NCBI GenBank assembly: GCA_024224155.1
Contig: JAAENP010000249.1
Location: 1-58,089 of the forward strand
DNA length: 58,089 bases
Reading direction: 5' to 3'
From: a bacterium
Lineage (GTDB): Bacteria; Acidobacteriota; Thermoanaerobaculia; Multivoradales; JAHEKO01
Shown: in pieces, positions 8,833-18,505 of the stretch
Position numbering within the stretch: position 1 is the first letter of the stretch
Layout of the letters: every line of letters begins with the position of its first letter
Notes under the pieces: generated by a model
Told to the model about the DNA's origin: nothing
The model's input: the letters and a program-made list of their open reading frames with translations, nothing else
Database searches by the model: none
Position numbers and translations under genes: made by a program

Positions 8833-9555
8833 CTAGCCACGGCTCATCGACGCCAGCATTTCCCCGATCGCCTCTCGCAGGCCGACGAAGACCGCCCTCG
8901 ACACCAGGGCGTGGCCGATGTTGAGCTCCTCGATCTCTTCGATCGCCGCGATGGGGCCGACGTTCCCGGATGTGAGCCCGTGCCCGGCGTAAACAGCCAG
9001 CCCGGTCTGCGCGCCCAGACGGGCGCATTGGGCGATTCGCTCCAGCTCCTCGTCCGCTTCGCCGGGGGCGCACTTGCTGTAGCGGTCGGTATTGATCTCG
9101 AAGCCGTCGACCACTTCGAGGAGGCGCGCGGCGGCTCGGACTTGTTCGGGATCGGGATCCAGGAAGAGGGAGACGGAGATCCCGGCTTCGGTCAAGGTCC
9201 GGGCGGCACGTTCGACCTCGGCGGCTCTGAGCACGAGGTCGAGTCCTCCTTCCGTGGTGACTTCTTCGGGGCGCTCGGGAACCAGCGTGACCTGGTCGGG
9301 CCGGGTCGCCACGGCGAAAACCACCATCTCGGGCTCGACCGACATTTCCAGGTTGAGCTTGCCCCGCACCGAGTTTCGGAGCGCGCCGACGTCGGCGTCC
9401 TGAATGTGCCTCCGGTCGTAGCGCAGGTGGACGGTGATTCCGTGCGCTCCCGCGGCTTCCGCGAGGGCGGCGGCCTCGAGAGGACTCGGATAGTCGGCAC
9501 CCCGAGCCTGGCGCAGGGTGGCGACGTGGTCGACGTTCACGGAGAGTCTGGTCAT
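8833..9555 (-). CDS. pdxJ: Pyridoxine 5'-phosphate synthase
   Basis: Condenses 1-deoxy-D-xylulose 5-phosphate with 3-amino-2-oxopropyl phosphate in the DXP-dependent vitamin B6 pathway. The 240 residues match PdxJ length, and the TIM-barrel starts with LSVNVDHVATLRQARG. HLRYDRRHIQDADV and YAGHGLTSGNV are typical. It overlaps the glmM stop by 4 bases, so it is translationally coupled as the last gene of the cdaA-cdaR-glmM-pdxJ operon. Confidence 0.95.
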   Translation of the reverse strand: MTRLSVNVDHVATLRQARGADYPSPLEAAALAEAAGAHGITVHLRYDRRHIQDADVGALRNSVRGKLNLEMSVEPEMVVFAVATRPDQVTLVPERPEEVTTEGGLDLVLRAAEVERAARTLTEAGISVSLFLDPDPEQVRAAARLLEVVDGFEINTDRYSKCAPGEADEELERIAQCARLGAQTGLAVYAGHGLTSGNVGPIAAIEEIEELNIGHALVSRAVFVGLREAIGEMLASMSRG

Positions 9556-10937
9556 GGGCTCTCTTCGATTCCGTCGATCTCGTGGGAGATCGTAGCCGCG
9601 AGCTTCTCGGCGAGCCCTTCGATTTGCTCTTGGTCCGGGCCTTCGATCATCACTCGCGCCAGCGGCTCCGTACCGCTGTAACGCAGCACGAGCCTGCCCT
9701 GGTTGCCGAGTAGCTCTTCCACCCGCCGAGCCTCGCTCATCACCCGCGGCAGTGATCCGAGCTCCGGCTTGCTGGTCACTCGGATGTTGCGCAGGATCTG
9801 CGGGAAGCGGCGGAAGCCGGCGGTCAGGCTCGACAGCGATTTCCCAGATGAGCTCACGGCCTGGGCGAGCAGGGCGGCCACCAGCAGACCGTCCCCGGTC
9901 GATGAAAGGCCGAGATGGACGATGTGCCCGGCCTGCTCGCCGCCCAGAACCAGACCCTCCGAGCGGAGTGTCTCGACTACTGCCCGGTCCCCGACGTCAC
10001 AGCGCAGGAGGCTGATGCCCTCTCGCCCGAGCGCGGTTTCGAGTCCGAGATTGCTCATGCTCGTCGCCACCAGTCGTGGCGGCTCGAGCCTGCCTTCGTG
10101 CAAGAGCCAGGTGGCGAGGACATAGAGCATGGCGTCGCCGTCGTGCAAGGTGCCGGTCTCGTCGATGGCCACCGCGCGGTCGGCGTCACCATCGAAGGCG
10201 AAGCCGATGTTCGCACGGTGGTTTGCGGTCGCGCGCGCGGCCGACTCGGGATCCGTGGAGCCGCAGGCCTGGTTGATATTGGAACCGTCCGGTCGGTTGC
10301 CGAGCGCTACGACCGTGGCGCCGAGTCTCTCGAAGAAGTCGGTTGCCAGGCCCGTGGCCGCGCCGTGGGCGGTGTCGAGCACGATCGACAAGCCAGCGAG
10401 CGCACCGGGAGGAAACAGCGCGGTGAGCTCCGAGATGTACTGTTGCGCCAGGGCGCTCGAGGGCTCGAGGTCAGCCGCGGGCCCGAGGGTCTCGGACCCC
10501 TCCGACTCACTGCTCTCGGGCTCGAGGGCGAAGCGGCGTTCGAGCTCGGTCTCGCGTTCGCGTGACCATTTGAAGCCCTGGCCGTCCAGGAACTTGACGC
10601 CGTTGTCGGGGAAGGGATTGTGGCTCGCCGAAACCGCGATGCCCACGTCGGCAGCTCGCGCTTTCGCCAAGCGCGAGACCGCCGGCGTCGGCAGGACGCC
10701 GCCGTAAAGCGTGCGACAGCCGCGCTCCTCGAGGCCGCGTGACAGCCAGTAGCTGATTGTCGGCGTCGAGCTGCGGGTATCGCCGGCAATGATCGCGCTG
10801 GGCGAGGACGTCTCGGCGGAGAGCAGACTGCCCAGGGCCCGGCCCAAGCGGAGCAGCGAAGCTCGGTCCAGGGGCGCGGTGCCGGCCGGGCCGCGGATTC
10901 CGTCGGTGCCGAAGAGCCGAGTTGGAGCCCTCAACAA
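9552..10937 (-). CDS. glmM: Phosphoglucosamine mutase
   Basis: Interconverts glucosamine 6-phosphate and glucosamine 1-phosphate on the way to UDP-GlcNAc. The 461-residue alpha-phosphohexomutase has FGTDGIRG at the N-terminus, the phosphoserine loop SASHNPFPDNG, the metal-binding loop FDGDADRAV and the phosphate-binding RYSGTEPLARVMIEG near the end. The start is a TTG 6 bases after the cdaR stop. The arrangement with cdaA and cdaR is the widely conserved c-di-AMP/cell-wall operon, in which GlmM is known in Firmicutes to interact with CdaA. Confidence 0.96.
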   Translation of the reverse strand: MLRAPTRLFGTDGIRGPAGTAPLDRASLLRLGRALGSLLSAETSSPSAIIAGDTRSSTPTISYWLSRGLEERGCRTLYGGVLPTPAVSRLAKARAADVGIAVSASHNPFPDNGVKFLDGQGFKWSRERETELERRFALEPESSESEGSETLGPAADLEPSSALAQQYISELTALFPPGALAGLSIVLDTAHGAATGLATDFFERLGATVVALGNRPDGSNINQACGSTDPESAARATANHRANIGFAFDGDADRAVAIDETGTLHDGDAMLYVLATWLLHEGRLEPPRLVATSMSNLGLETALGREGISLLRCDVGDRAVVETLRSEGLVLGGEQAGHIVHLGLSSTGDGLLVAALLAQAVSSSGKSLSSLTAGFRRFPQILRNIRVTSKPELGSLPRVMSEARRVEELLGNQGRLVLRYSGTEPLARVMIEGPDQEQIEGLAEKLAATISHEIDGIEESP

Positions 10938-10943
10938 CGGTCC

Positions 10944-11624
10944 CTACGAGTCATCTTCCTGGCCGGAGTTCGGTAGCGCCAGGGGCACTCGGACAGTGAC
11001 GACGGTGGGCTGCATCACCTGGACCAGCGGGCTGGGCGACACGACCAGAGCCTGCTCCTCGAAGTCGAGGGCGTGACCGTCCAGCAGTACCGGACGGGTG
11101 ACCAGGCTGTCGACGGTCGCCAGGATCGACTCCGGCCCCTGGACCAGCACCCGCGGCGGGACCACGTCGGGAACACCGGCCACGGCGCCGGCGGCCGGCT
11201 CGCCCGCCAGCCGCACCGACACCGGCCGGAATTCGCTGATCACCCGGTCGACCTCCAGGCTGAGCAGATTCGGCTGGATCGAGAGAACCTCCAGACCCTG
11301 CGGACGAACGACATTGTCCGGCGCCAACGGCACCTCGATCGGTCCTTGCTCGGCATTGCGAAGATCGACCACGACGCTGACCTGAGCGGGGTTGAGAGCG
11401 CTGATCAGATTGGTCTGACCTCGCAGCCTCACCTGAACCCGGAGGACCGGGTCGAGCACGATGAGATCGCTGGAGCCGGGGTTGTTGTACTGCACCGAAG
11501 GCTCGATGGTGGTTTCCGCGGTCTCGGTCTGATCGGCTCGCGACGAGGTCACGAAGGCCCAGGTTCCGACGGCGAGTCCCAGCGCCAAGGCGCGCAGAGC
11601 CCAGAGTGTCTGCTTCTTCGTCAT
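10944..11624 (-). CDS. cdaR: YbbR-domain regulator of diadenylate cyclase
   Basis: A 226-residue membrane-anchored protein with one N-terminal span (residues about 7-25) and tandem YbbR-type beta domains, for example SVVVDLRNAEQGPIEVPL and RPVSVRLAGEPA. In Firmicutes CdaR modulates CdaA activity from outside the membrane. The ATG at 11624 overlaps the cdaA stop by 4 bases, and glmM follows at once. The order cdaA-cdaR-glmM supports the name. Confidence 0.88.
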   Translation of the reverse strand: MTKKQTLWALRALALGLAVGTWAFVTSSRADQTETAETTIEPSVQYNNPGSSDLIVLDPVLRVQVRLRGQTNLISALNPAQVSVVVDLRNAEQGPIEVPLAPDNVVRPQGLEVLSIQPNLLSLEVDRVISEFRPVSVRLAGEPAAGAVAGVPDVVPPRVLVQGPESILATVDSLVTRPVLLDGHALDFEEQALVVSPSPLVQVMQPTVVTVRVPLALPNSGQEDDS

Positions 11625-12406
11625 GCGCTGCTTTCGGCGGCTCCGAGCTCGGTGATCAGGTAGCGGTAGAGGTGGTTTCTGAGCGCCTTGGAGTCGAGAT
11701 TTCGGATCAGCTCGCCGGCGACTCCGAGCGAGATGCCGCCGGTCTCCTCGGAAACCACGACGGCGAGGGCGTCGGTCTCGCTCGAGATGCCGAGAGCCGC
11801 CCGGTGGCGCGTGCCGAACTCGGTCGAGATCTCGGAGTCGAGCTTGACCGGGAGAAAGCAAGAGGCGGCCGCGATGCGATTGTCGTAGACGATAACCGCG
11901 CCGTCGTGCAGGGGGGTCCCGGGTGTGAAGATGTTGACGAGCAGGTCGTACGAGACTCGGGAATCGATACGGATCCCGTTCTCCACGTAATTGCGCAGAC
12001 CCTCGAGTCGCTGCAGAACGATCAGTGCTCCGGTCTTCTTGGTGGCCAGGGCCGAGGCCGCGAGCACCACCTCGTGGATGGTCGTCTCGGTCAGTTGATG
12101 CGAGCCGAAGGCCAGGAGCGGATTGCGTCCGAACGTTGCCAGGCCCCGTCGGATCTCATGCTGAAACAGGACGATGACGGCGAAGGGCAGGACGATCAAG
12201 AGACCGCTCAGGATGGTCTCGAGAGTCGCCAGCTTGGCCAGCCTGGAGGCCCAGTAGACGCCGGCGAAAAAGACCATTCCCAGTAGCACCTGTACCGCGC
12301 GCGTGCCGCGAATCAAGAGGAGAAGGTTGTAGAAGACAACGGCGACGAGAGCGATATCGATGAGATCTCGCCAGGTTACGATCTCTAGCAGTGAAGTCGG
12401 GTCCAT
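11621..12406 (-). CDS. cdaA: Membrane diadenylate cyclase
   Basis: Makes the second messenger c-di-AMP from two ATP. The 261-residue protein has three N-terminal membrane spans (about residues 10-75) followed by a DisA_N/DAC domain. Both catalytic signatures are present: LHDGAVIVYD (DGA) and TEFGTRHRAALG (RHR). It is first in the operon cdaA-cdaR-glmM-pdxJ. About 180 bases separate it from ftsH upstream and probably contain its promoter. Confidence 0.95.
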   Translation of the reverse strand: MDPTSLLEIVTWRDLIDIALVAVVFYNLLLLIRGTRAVQVLLGMVFFAGVYWASRLAKLATLETILSGLLIVLPFAVIVLFQHEIRRGLATFGRNPLLAFGSHQLTETTIHEVVLAASALATKKTGALIVLQRLEGLRNYVENGIRIDSRVSYDLLVNIFTPGTPLHDGAVIVYDNRIAAASCFLPVKLDSEISTEFGTRHRAALGISSETDALAVVVSEETGGISLGVAGELIRNLDSKALRNHLYRYLITELGAAESSA

Positions 12407-12586
12407 CAGAGTGCGACCTCCGGGACCGGCGCCGCCCGGTGCCGGCTCGCGGGCTTTCTGCGGACGGCGCAGAACAAACAGGGCAGATGCAGATTCTTCT
12501 TGTCGACTCTCAACGCCGTCATCAACACCGCAAGCCCGCCCGTTGGCTCGTTAGTCTAGCAGCCCGCGGCAGTCCATCGCTGCCGT

Positions 12587-14542
<1,956 letters not shown>

Positions 14543-14594
14543 CGGACTATTACTCCTGCCTTACTGAAACGGGCGGCGCACAGCGTAAATTCCA

Positions 14595-15131
14595 CTATTC
14601 ACCCTCGCCCAGGGTAAGCCGCGCGAGATACGGCAGATTGCCGAACATCCCGTCGCGCTTGAGCCCGTAGCCGACGAAAATGCCTGGGCGCCTCGGCGTA
14701 AAGACCCGGTAGTCGACGTGAAAATCAGACTTGCGCTCCTCGGGCAGATCGATCAAGGCCACGAAACGCACCTGCCTGGCTCCGAGGCCCACGAACTGAC
14801 TCATCAAGTAGTTCTCGATAACGCCGGTCGCCACTACATCCTTCAGAACGACCAGCGACTGGCCGGTGACGTCGAGGCTGAGGGGGAAGTCGATGTCGAC
14901 CACCTCGTCTTGGCCGGCCGACATCTTGTAGCGAACCTGCACGGCTTCGTAGCGGACCGGTTGCTCGATCGCTCGCAGGAGATCGGCCAGAAAAACCACT
15001 GACCCGCCGACGATCGAGATCAGGACCGGGGTCGAGCCGGCGTGATCGGCTTCCAGCCTGCGCCCCAGGTCGCGCACGTTGGTGGCGATGGTTCCTTCGT
15101 CGTACAGGACCTGTAGTCGCCCTTCACTCAT
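14595..15131 (-). CDS. HPRT-like phosphoribosyltransferase with altered active-site loop
   Basis: A 178-residue type I phosphoribosyltransferase placed, as in many bacteria, between tilS and ftsH, the usual position of hpt. It has the IVGGSVVFLADLLR loop and VGYGLKRDGMFGNLPYL at the end. The PRPP loop reads VVLKDVVATG where hypoxanthine phosphoribosyltransferases normally read V(E/D)DIIDTG, and the usual Asp after VGYGL is Lys. Several Mg/PRPP-binding acids are therefore missing. It may be a divergent HPRT, another phosphoribosyltransferase or a non-catalytic relative. Its start overlaps the tilS stop by 8 bases. Confidence 0.8.
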   Translation of the reverse strand: MSEGRLQVLYDEGTIATNVRDLGRRLEADHAGSTPVLISIVGGSVVFLADLLRAIEQPVRYEAVQVRYKMSAGQDEVVDIDFPLSLDVTGQSLVVLKDVVATGVIENYLMSQFVGLGARQVRFVALIDLPEERKSDFHVDYRVFTPRRPGIFVGYGLKRDGMFGNLPYLARLTLGEGE

Positions 15132-16491
15132 CCGGGATGATCTCCGCTACCCATATCTCTGATCCATTTCGAATTCTCGCCTCGTGGTCGATAGTAACGC
15201 CGGGGACCCACAGAATGCGATCACTATGGCACAGGAGGGGCAGGCGATCGCGCTCATTCTTGGGAATTCCATGGTCGATCAGGAGGTCTTTGAGCTTACG
15301 CGGCGAGGAACTGCCCAATGGTTGGACGCGATCTCCGGGGCGTCGGTTCCTGACGGTCAGCTGCTCCCGGGTTTCAGGTGGTAGAGAGAGGCCGGCTCGA
15401 CGGCGGTCACCCCGGAACATCCAGGGCTCCGCGCGTCCTGTTCTGAGCCGGAGCGAAGAGGAAAGCTCACCGATGTGAACTTCCCCGGGCACTTCCAGAT
15501 TATAAGCGAAGGGCGGAGTGCGCTCGGGAGTTCGAAGCAGAGCCATCTTCTCGGCCCGCGCCTCTTCAAGGCGCCATCCACCTCCGAGGTCGACCCCGAC
15601 CGGCGCCCCCGCGGTCAGAAGCGACTCGAGGTACGCGAGAGCTCGGTGGGAGGGCCTGCGGTGGCTGCCGGCGCATCTGAGCAGGTACACGATCGCGTGG
15701 GGGAGCAGGACCGGGGGCAGCGTCTCGAGAGCTCGTCGCGACACGGTGATGACCGAGCCCTCACGGTCTGGGCCCAGCCGCCGGTCGAGCGCGCGCGACA
15801 GCCGGCGGTTGGCGCCGCGCGCCGCCCGAGCCAGCCGAGCGAGACCGTCCGAGATCCCCGGAGTCTCGGCTTCAAGCGCCGGGAGCAGATGGTGTCGCAA
15901 GCGGTTTCTCGGTGCGGAGAGGTCTCGATTCGTGGGGTCTTCGACCCAGCTCAGGCCGCGCCGGCGGACCAGGTCGAGCAAGTCGATGCGGCTCTGCCCG
16001 AGCAGCGGTCTGACGATGGCGCCGCGAAGGGCCGGGATCGCGCCGAGACCGCTCAAGCCGTGGCCGGCGGCCAGCCGGAGCAGCACCGTTTCGGCCTGGT
16101 CATCGCGGCGGAGAGCGGTCGCGATGTAGCGCGCGCCGACCTCGGTAGCGATCCGCTCGAGCTCTCGATAGCGAATCCTGCGCGCGGCCATCTCCAGACT
16201 CTCGCCGCGTCTCTTCTGGGGCGCGACGTCCTGGCGGCTGATGACCAAGTGGATCCCCAGCGCTGTCGCCGTCTTCTTCGCGGCCTCCGCCCGCTCTCGC
16301 GACCCGGGGTCGAGCCCGTGGTCGACGTGGGCCGCCATGACCCGGATTCCTCGCGGGCCGGCATAGTCGCAGATGGCCGTGAGCAACGCCGTCGAGTCGG
16401 CGCCGCCCGAGAAAGCCACCAGGACGACGTCGCCGCTGGCGAGAGGGGCCCGATCCCGAAAGAAGGTCGCTAGAACTCCGTCAAGGCTCAC
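15124..16491 (-). CDS. tilS: tRNA(Ile)-lysidine synthetase
   Basis: Converts C34 of the CAU anticodon of a minor tRNA-Ile to lysidine, switching its identity from Met to Ile. The 455-residue protein has the PP-loop VAFSGGADSTALL at residues about 27-39, the AAHVDHGLD and RRDDQAETVLLRLAAGHGL segments typical of TilS, and a C-terminal domain ending in RPGDRVQPLG and the RNA-contact region KNERDRLPLL. The start is a GTG at 16491. A CAT-anticodon tRNA gene lies just upstream, and the next gene overlaps by 8 bases. Confidence 0.94.
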   Translation of the reverse strand: MSLDGVLATFFRDRAPLASGDVVLVAFSGGADSTALLTAICDYAGPRGIRVMAAHVDHGLDPGSRERAEAAKKTATALGIHLVISRQDVAPQKRRGESLEMAARRIRYRELERIATEVGARYIATALRRDDQAETVLLRLAAGHGLSGLGAIPALRGAIVRPLLGQSRIDLLDLVRRRGLSWVEDPTNRDLSAPRNRLRHHLLPALEAETPGISDGLARLARAARGANRRLSRALDRRLGPDREGSVITVSRRALETLPPVLLPHAIVYLLRCAGSHRRPSHRALAYLESLLTAGAPVGVDLGGGWRLEEARAEKMALLRTPERTPPFAYNLEVPGEVHIGELSSSLRLRTGRAEPWMFRGDRRRAGLSLPPETREQLTVRNRRPGDRVQPLGSSSPRKLKDLLIDHGIPKNERDRLPLLCHSDRILWVPGVTIDHEARIRNGSEIWVAEIIPDE

Positions 16492-16540
16492 ATAGTAGAC
16501 CCTAACAAGGTCGTTGCGTGAACCGGCCGGAAAGAAAGTG

Positions 16541-16617
16541 TGGTGGCGGTGAAGGGACTTGAACCCCCGACCTAGCGGTTATGAGCCGCTCGCTCTAACC
16601 ACCTGAGCTACACCGCC
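16541..16617 (-). tRNA. tRNA-Met (CAT anticodon)
   Basis: The complement folds as a full cloverleaf with acceptor stem GGCGGTG/CACCGCC, discriminator A and encoded CCA (77 bases). The anticodon stem AGCGG/CCGCT encloses CTCATAA, giving anticodon CAT. The body resembles elongator tRNA-Met more than the minor tRNA-Ile that TilS modifies, but that assignment is a judgement. It is followed directly by tilS. Confidence 0.93.
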
Positions 16618-16656
16618 GTTCGCCCATCACGAGCGCAGCGAAGTATACCCGAGCTG

Positions 16657-17031
16657 CTAGTCGCGGGTCAGCAGGTCCTGGCACTCGTCGAAGTGCACGA
16701 AGAACTTGGCGGCGCTGCGAGCCAGAGCCTCGGCCGAAAGGCGGTAGATCACGTGCTGTCCGCTACGACGATCCGTGACCAGCCGGGCTTCCTTCAGAAC
16801 CGAGAGATGCCGCGAGATGGTCGGCTGCGACAGGCTGAAGTTGCCCACGATCTCGCCTACCGAAAGCTCGCGCCGCTGCAGCAACCGCAGGATGCTGCGC
16901 CGGGTCTGATCGGAGAGAGCCTTGAAGAACTTGTCGAGCTCACGGCCGCCGGTGGTCAGAGCCACTTCGGCGGACGGGGTCATGGGGACGGCGGATAGGA
17001 GCCGGTTGGAGGAAGAGAGTCGATGGTTCAT
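16657..17031 (-). CDS. ArsR/SmtB-family transcriptional regulator
   Basis: A 124-residue winged-helix repressor. The helix-turn-helix reads RELSVGEIVGNFSLSQPTISRHLSVLKEARLV, followed by the wing DRRSGQHVIYRLS. No cysteine-based metal motif (ELCVCDL) is present, so the inducer is unknown and may not be a metal. The ATG at 17031 was chosen because a GAGG lies about 8 bases upstream; a TTG further up and an ATG at 16983 are alternatives. An 8-base palindrome in the AT-rich upstream region could be its own operator. It is a monocistronic gene between sodA and the tRNA-Met. Confidence 0.85.
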   Translation of the reverse strand: MNHRLSSSNRLLSAVPMTPSAEVALTTGGRELDKFFKALSDQTRRSILRLLQRRELSVGEIVGNFSLSQPTISRHLSVLKEARLVTDRRSGQHVIYRLSAEALARSAAKFFVHFDECQDLLTRD

Positions 17032-17085
17032 GCCCTCGGAGAAGGGCAACGGATGTGCCAAAACCGGTCTGAGCGCCGAATGGCC

Positions 17086-17106
17086 TATATAGATATCTGC
17101 ATCTAG
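17086..17106 (-). promoter_or_regulatory. AT-rich palindromic region upstream of the ArsR-type gene
   Basis: A short AT-rich island in GC-rich surroundings contains AGATATCT, a perfect 8-base palindrome, flanked by TAGATG and ATATAG. It lies 55-75 bases upstream of the regulator start, where an autoregulatory operator or promoter would be expected. No spacing-perfect -35/-10 pair was identified. Confidence 0.35.
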
Positions 17107-17170
17107 CGAAGATTCAACGACTTACGCGATTCGAACCGGCGGTCGACGAGACCGTTCGAAAGATCTGAGC

Positions 17171-17200
17171 AAGAAAATGGCGCCTCCGAGGAGGCGCCAT
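17171..17200 (-). terminator. Intrinsic terminator of sodA
   Basis: A perfect 10-base-pair stem (ATGGCGCCTC / GAGGCGCCAT, loop of 4) at 17177-17200 is followed on the minus strand by TTTTCTT. It lies 40 bases after the sodA stop codon. Confidence 0.88.
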
Positions 17201-17240
17201 AGTGCAAAAAAGCGACCTAAAGGCCGAAAAACTGGTGTAT

Positions 17241-17840
17241 CTAGCCGCCGAGGCGCTTGCCGACGGCTTCCCAGTTGACCACGTTCCACCATGCCACCAA
17301 GTAGTCAGGTCGTCGGTTCTGATAGTTCAGGTAATAGGCGTGCTCCCAGACGTCGACTCCGAGAATGGGCTTCAGGCCGTCCATGAGCGGGCTGTCCTGG
17401 TTGGCGCGCTGAACGACCTCGAGCTTGTCACCGTTGACTACCAGCCAGGCCCAGCCCGAGCCGAACAGGGTTGCCGCCGCCGAGGTCATCTTGGCCTGGA
17501 AGGAGTCGAAACCTCCGAAGTCGCGGTTGATGGCGTCGGCGAGGCCTCCGGACGGCTGACCGCCCCCCGAGGGGCTCATGACGTCCCAGAACAGCGAGTG
17601 ATTGGCGTGTCCGCCGCCGTGGTTACGAACCGCGCCGCGGATCCCTTCGGGAACCGAGGCCATGTCGCTGATGAGGTCCTCGACCGATTTCGCGGCCAGG
17701 TCGTCGTGGCCCTCGAGGGCCTTGTTCAGGTTGGTGACATAGGCCGCGTGATGCTTGGTGTGGTGAATCTCCATGGTGCGCGCGTCGATGTGCGGCTCCA
17801 GGGCGTCGTAGCTATAGCCGAGCTGCGGGATTTCGTGCAT
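17241..17840 (-). CDS. sodA: Superoxide dismutase (Fe/Mn family)
   Basis: Dismutates superoxide to peroxide and oxygen, probably in the cytoplasm because no signal peptide is seen. The 199 residues carry the four metal ligands: His in [12 protein letters not shown], His in [10 protein letters not shown], and Asp and His in [27 protein letters not shown] is also typical. The sequence looks closer to Mn-type than Fe-type enzymes but metal choice cannot be settled here. It is a single-gene unit with its own terminator. Confidence 0.95.
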   Translation of the reverse strand: MHEIPQLGYSYDALEPHIDARTMEIHHTKHHAAYVTNLNKALEGHDDLAAKSVEDLISDMASVPEGIRGAVRNHGGGHANHSLFWDVMSPSGGGQPSGGLADAINRDFGGFDSFQAKMTSAAATLFGSGWAWLVVNGDKLEVVQRANQDSPLMDGLKPILGVDVWEHAYYLNYQNRRPDYLVAWWNVVNWEAVGKRLGG

Positions 17841-17998
17841 AGGGTCTCCTTCTCAGGCACTGATTTCGGCACCGGATCCAGCTTGCGCCGGTGCCGAAGG
17901 TCGGTCGAGGGGCGATTGTTTCATGGAACATTCCGCCCTCGCCAGCCGACCGTTGACTTCCCTCTTGGCGGCTATTAGCATTAACCGCCTCCGGCGAG

Positions 17999-18073
17999 GG
18001 GAGGTTAGCTCAGTGGGAGAGCGTCTGCTTTACACGCAGAGGGTCGGGGGTTCAAATCCCTCACCTCCCACCA
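17999..18073 (+). tRNA. tRNA-Val (TAC anticodon)
   Basis: Cloverleaf of 75 bases with acceptor GGGAGGT/ACCTCCC, TTCAAAT T-loop, discriminator A and encoded CCA. The anticodon stem TCTGC/GCAGA encloses TTTACAC. Confidence 0.96.
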
Positions 18074-18098
18074 ACCCGAATCGGAGGTAGCGACTGCG

Positions 18099-18176
18099 GG
18101 GGTCGTAGTTCAGTTTGGTTAGAACGCCGGCCTGTCACGCCGGAGGTCGCGGGTTCGAGTCCCGTCGACCCCGCCA
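18099..18176 (+). tRNA. tRNA-Asp (GTC anticodon)
   Basis: Cloverleaf of 78 bases with acceptor GGGGTCG/CGACCCC, discriminator G and encoded CCA. The anticodon stem CCGGC/GCCGG encloses CTGTCAC. It lies 25 bases after tRNA-Val and 35 before rpmG, so the three are probably cotranscribed. Confidence 0.96.
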
Positions 18177-18211
18177 TTCACTAGGAATCGAACGAGATCA
18201 CGGAGAACCAG

Positions 18212-18367
18212 ATGCGCGACAAGATCAAACTCGTGTCGAGTGCCGGAACCGGCTACTTCTACACCACGGACAAGAACAAGAGAACCTCGACCGAGAAGCT
18301 CAAGCTCAAGAAGTACGATCCCAAGGTGCGCAAGCACGTGGAGTTCGTCGAAGAGAAGCTCAGGTAG
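18212..18367 (+). CDS. rpmG: 50S ribosomal protein L33
   Basis: A 51-residue protein beginning [19 protein letters not shown], with [19 protein letters not shown] and a lysine-rich end, as in bacterial L33. The zinc-binding cysteines of the C+ form are absent, so this is the C-minus type. It follows tRNA-Val and tRNA-Asp, and a strong terminator follows it. In many genomes secE-nusG come next, but here they do not. Confidence 0.93.
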   Translation: MRDKIKLVSSAGTGYFYTTDKNKRTSTEKLKLKKYDPKVRKHVEFVEEKLR

Positions 18368-18433
18368 CAGCGCGTTCGCGCCGCCAGTTGGTCAACCCGG
18401 CGGCGGCGTGATACCGTCGCCTTGCCTGCCGTG

Positions 18434-18464
18434 GGTCCAGCGATAGCTGGGCCTTTTCTTTTTT
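18434..18464 (+). terminator. Intrinsic terminator after rpmG
   Basis: An 8-base-pair stem (GGTCCAGC / GCTGGGCC with one G-T pair, GATA loop) at 18434-18453 is followed by TTTTCTTTTTT. It lies 67 bases after the rpmG stop. Confidence 0.9.
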
Positions 18465-18476
18465 GACAGATCGCGC

Positions 18477-18504
18477 CTCCACTCCCTACCAAAAAGGAGT
18501 GGAG
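18477..18504 (+). promoter_or_regulatory. Inverted repeat enclosing the ribosome binding site of the second sigma-factor gene
   Basis: CTCCACTCC (18477-18485) and GGAGTGGAG (18496-18504) are perfect 9-base complements around a 10-base loop. The right arm contains the AGGAG ribosome binding site, and the ATG follows at 18506, so in RNA the site would be hidden in a hairpin. A TTGACA at 18463-18468 could instead be a -35 box, in which case the repeat may be a DNA operator. Confidence 0.6.
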
Positions 18505-18505
18505 C

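Noticed and set aside
18119-18337. Minus-strand open frame reading GVDGTRTRDLRRDRPAF over tRNA-Asp and rpmG
   Set aside because: Antisense to a tRNA and to rpmG, which is clearly coding on the plus strand.
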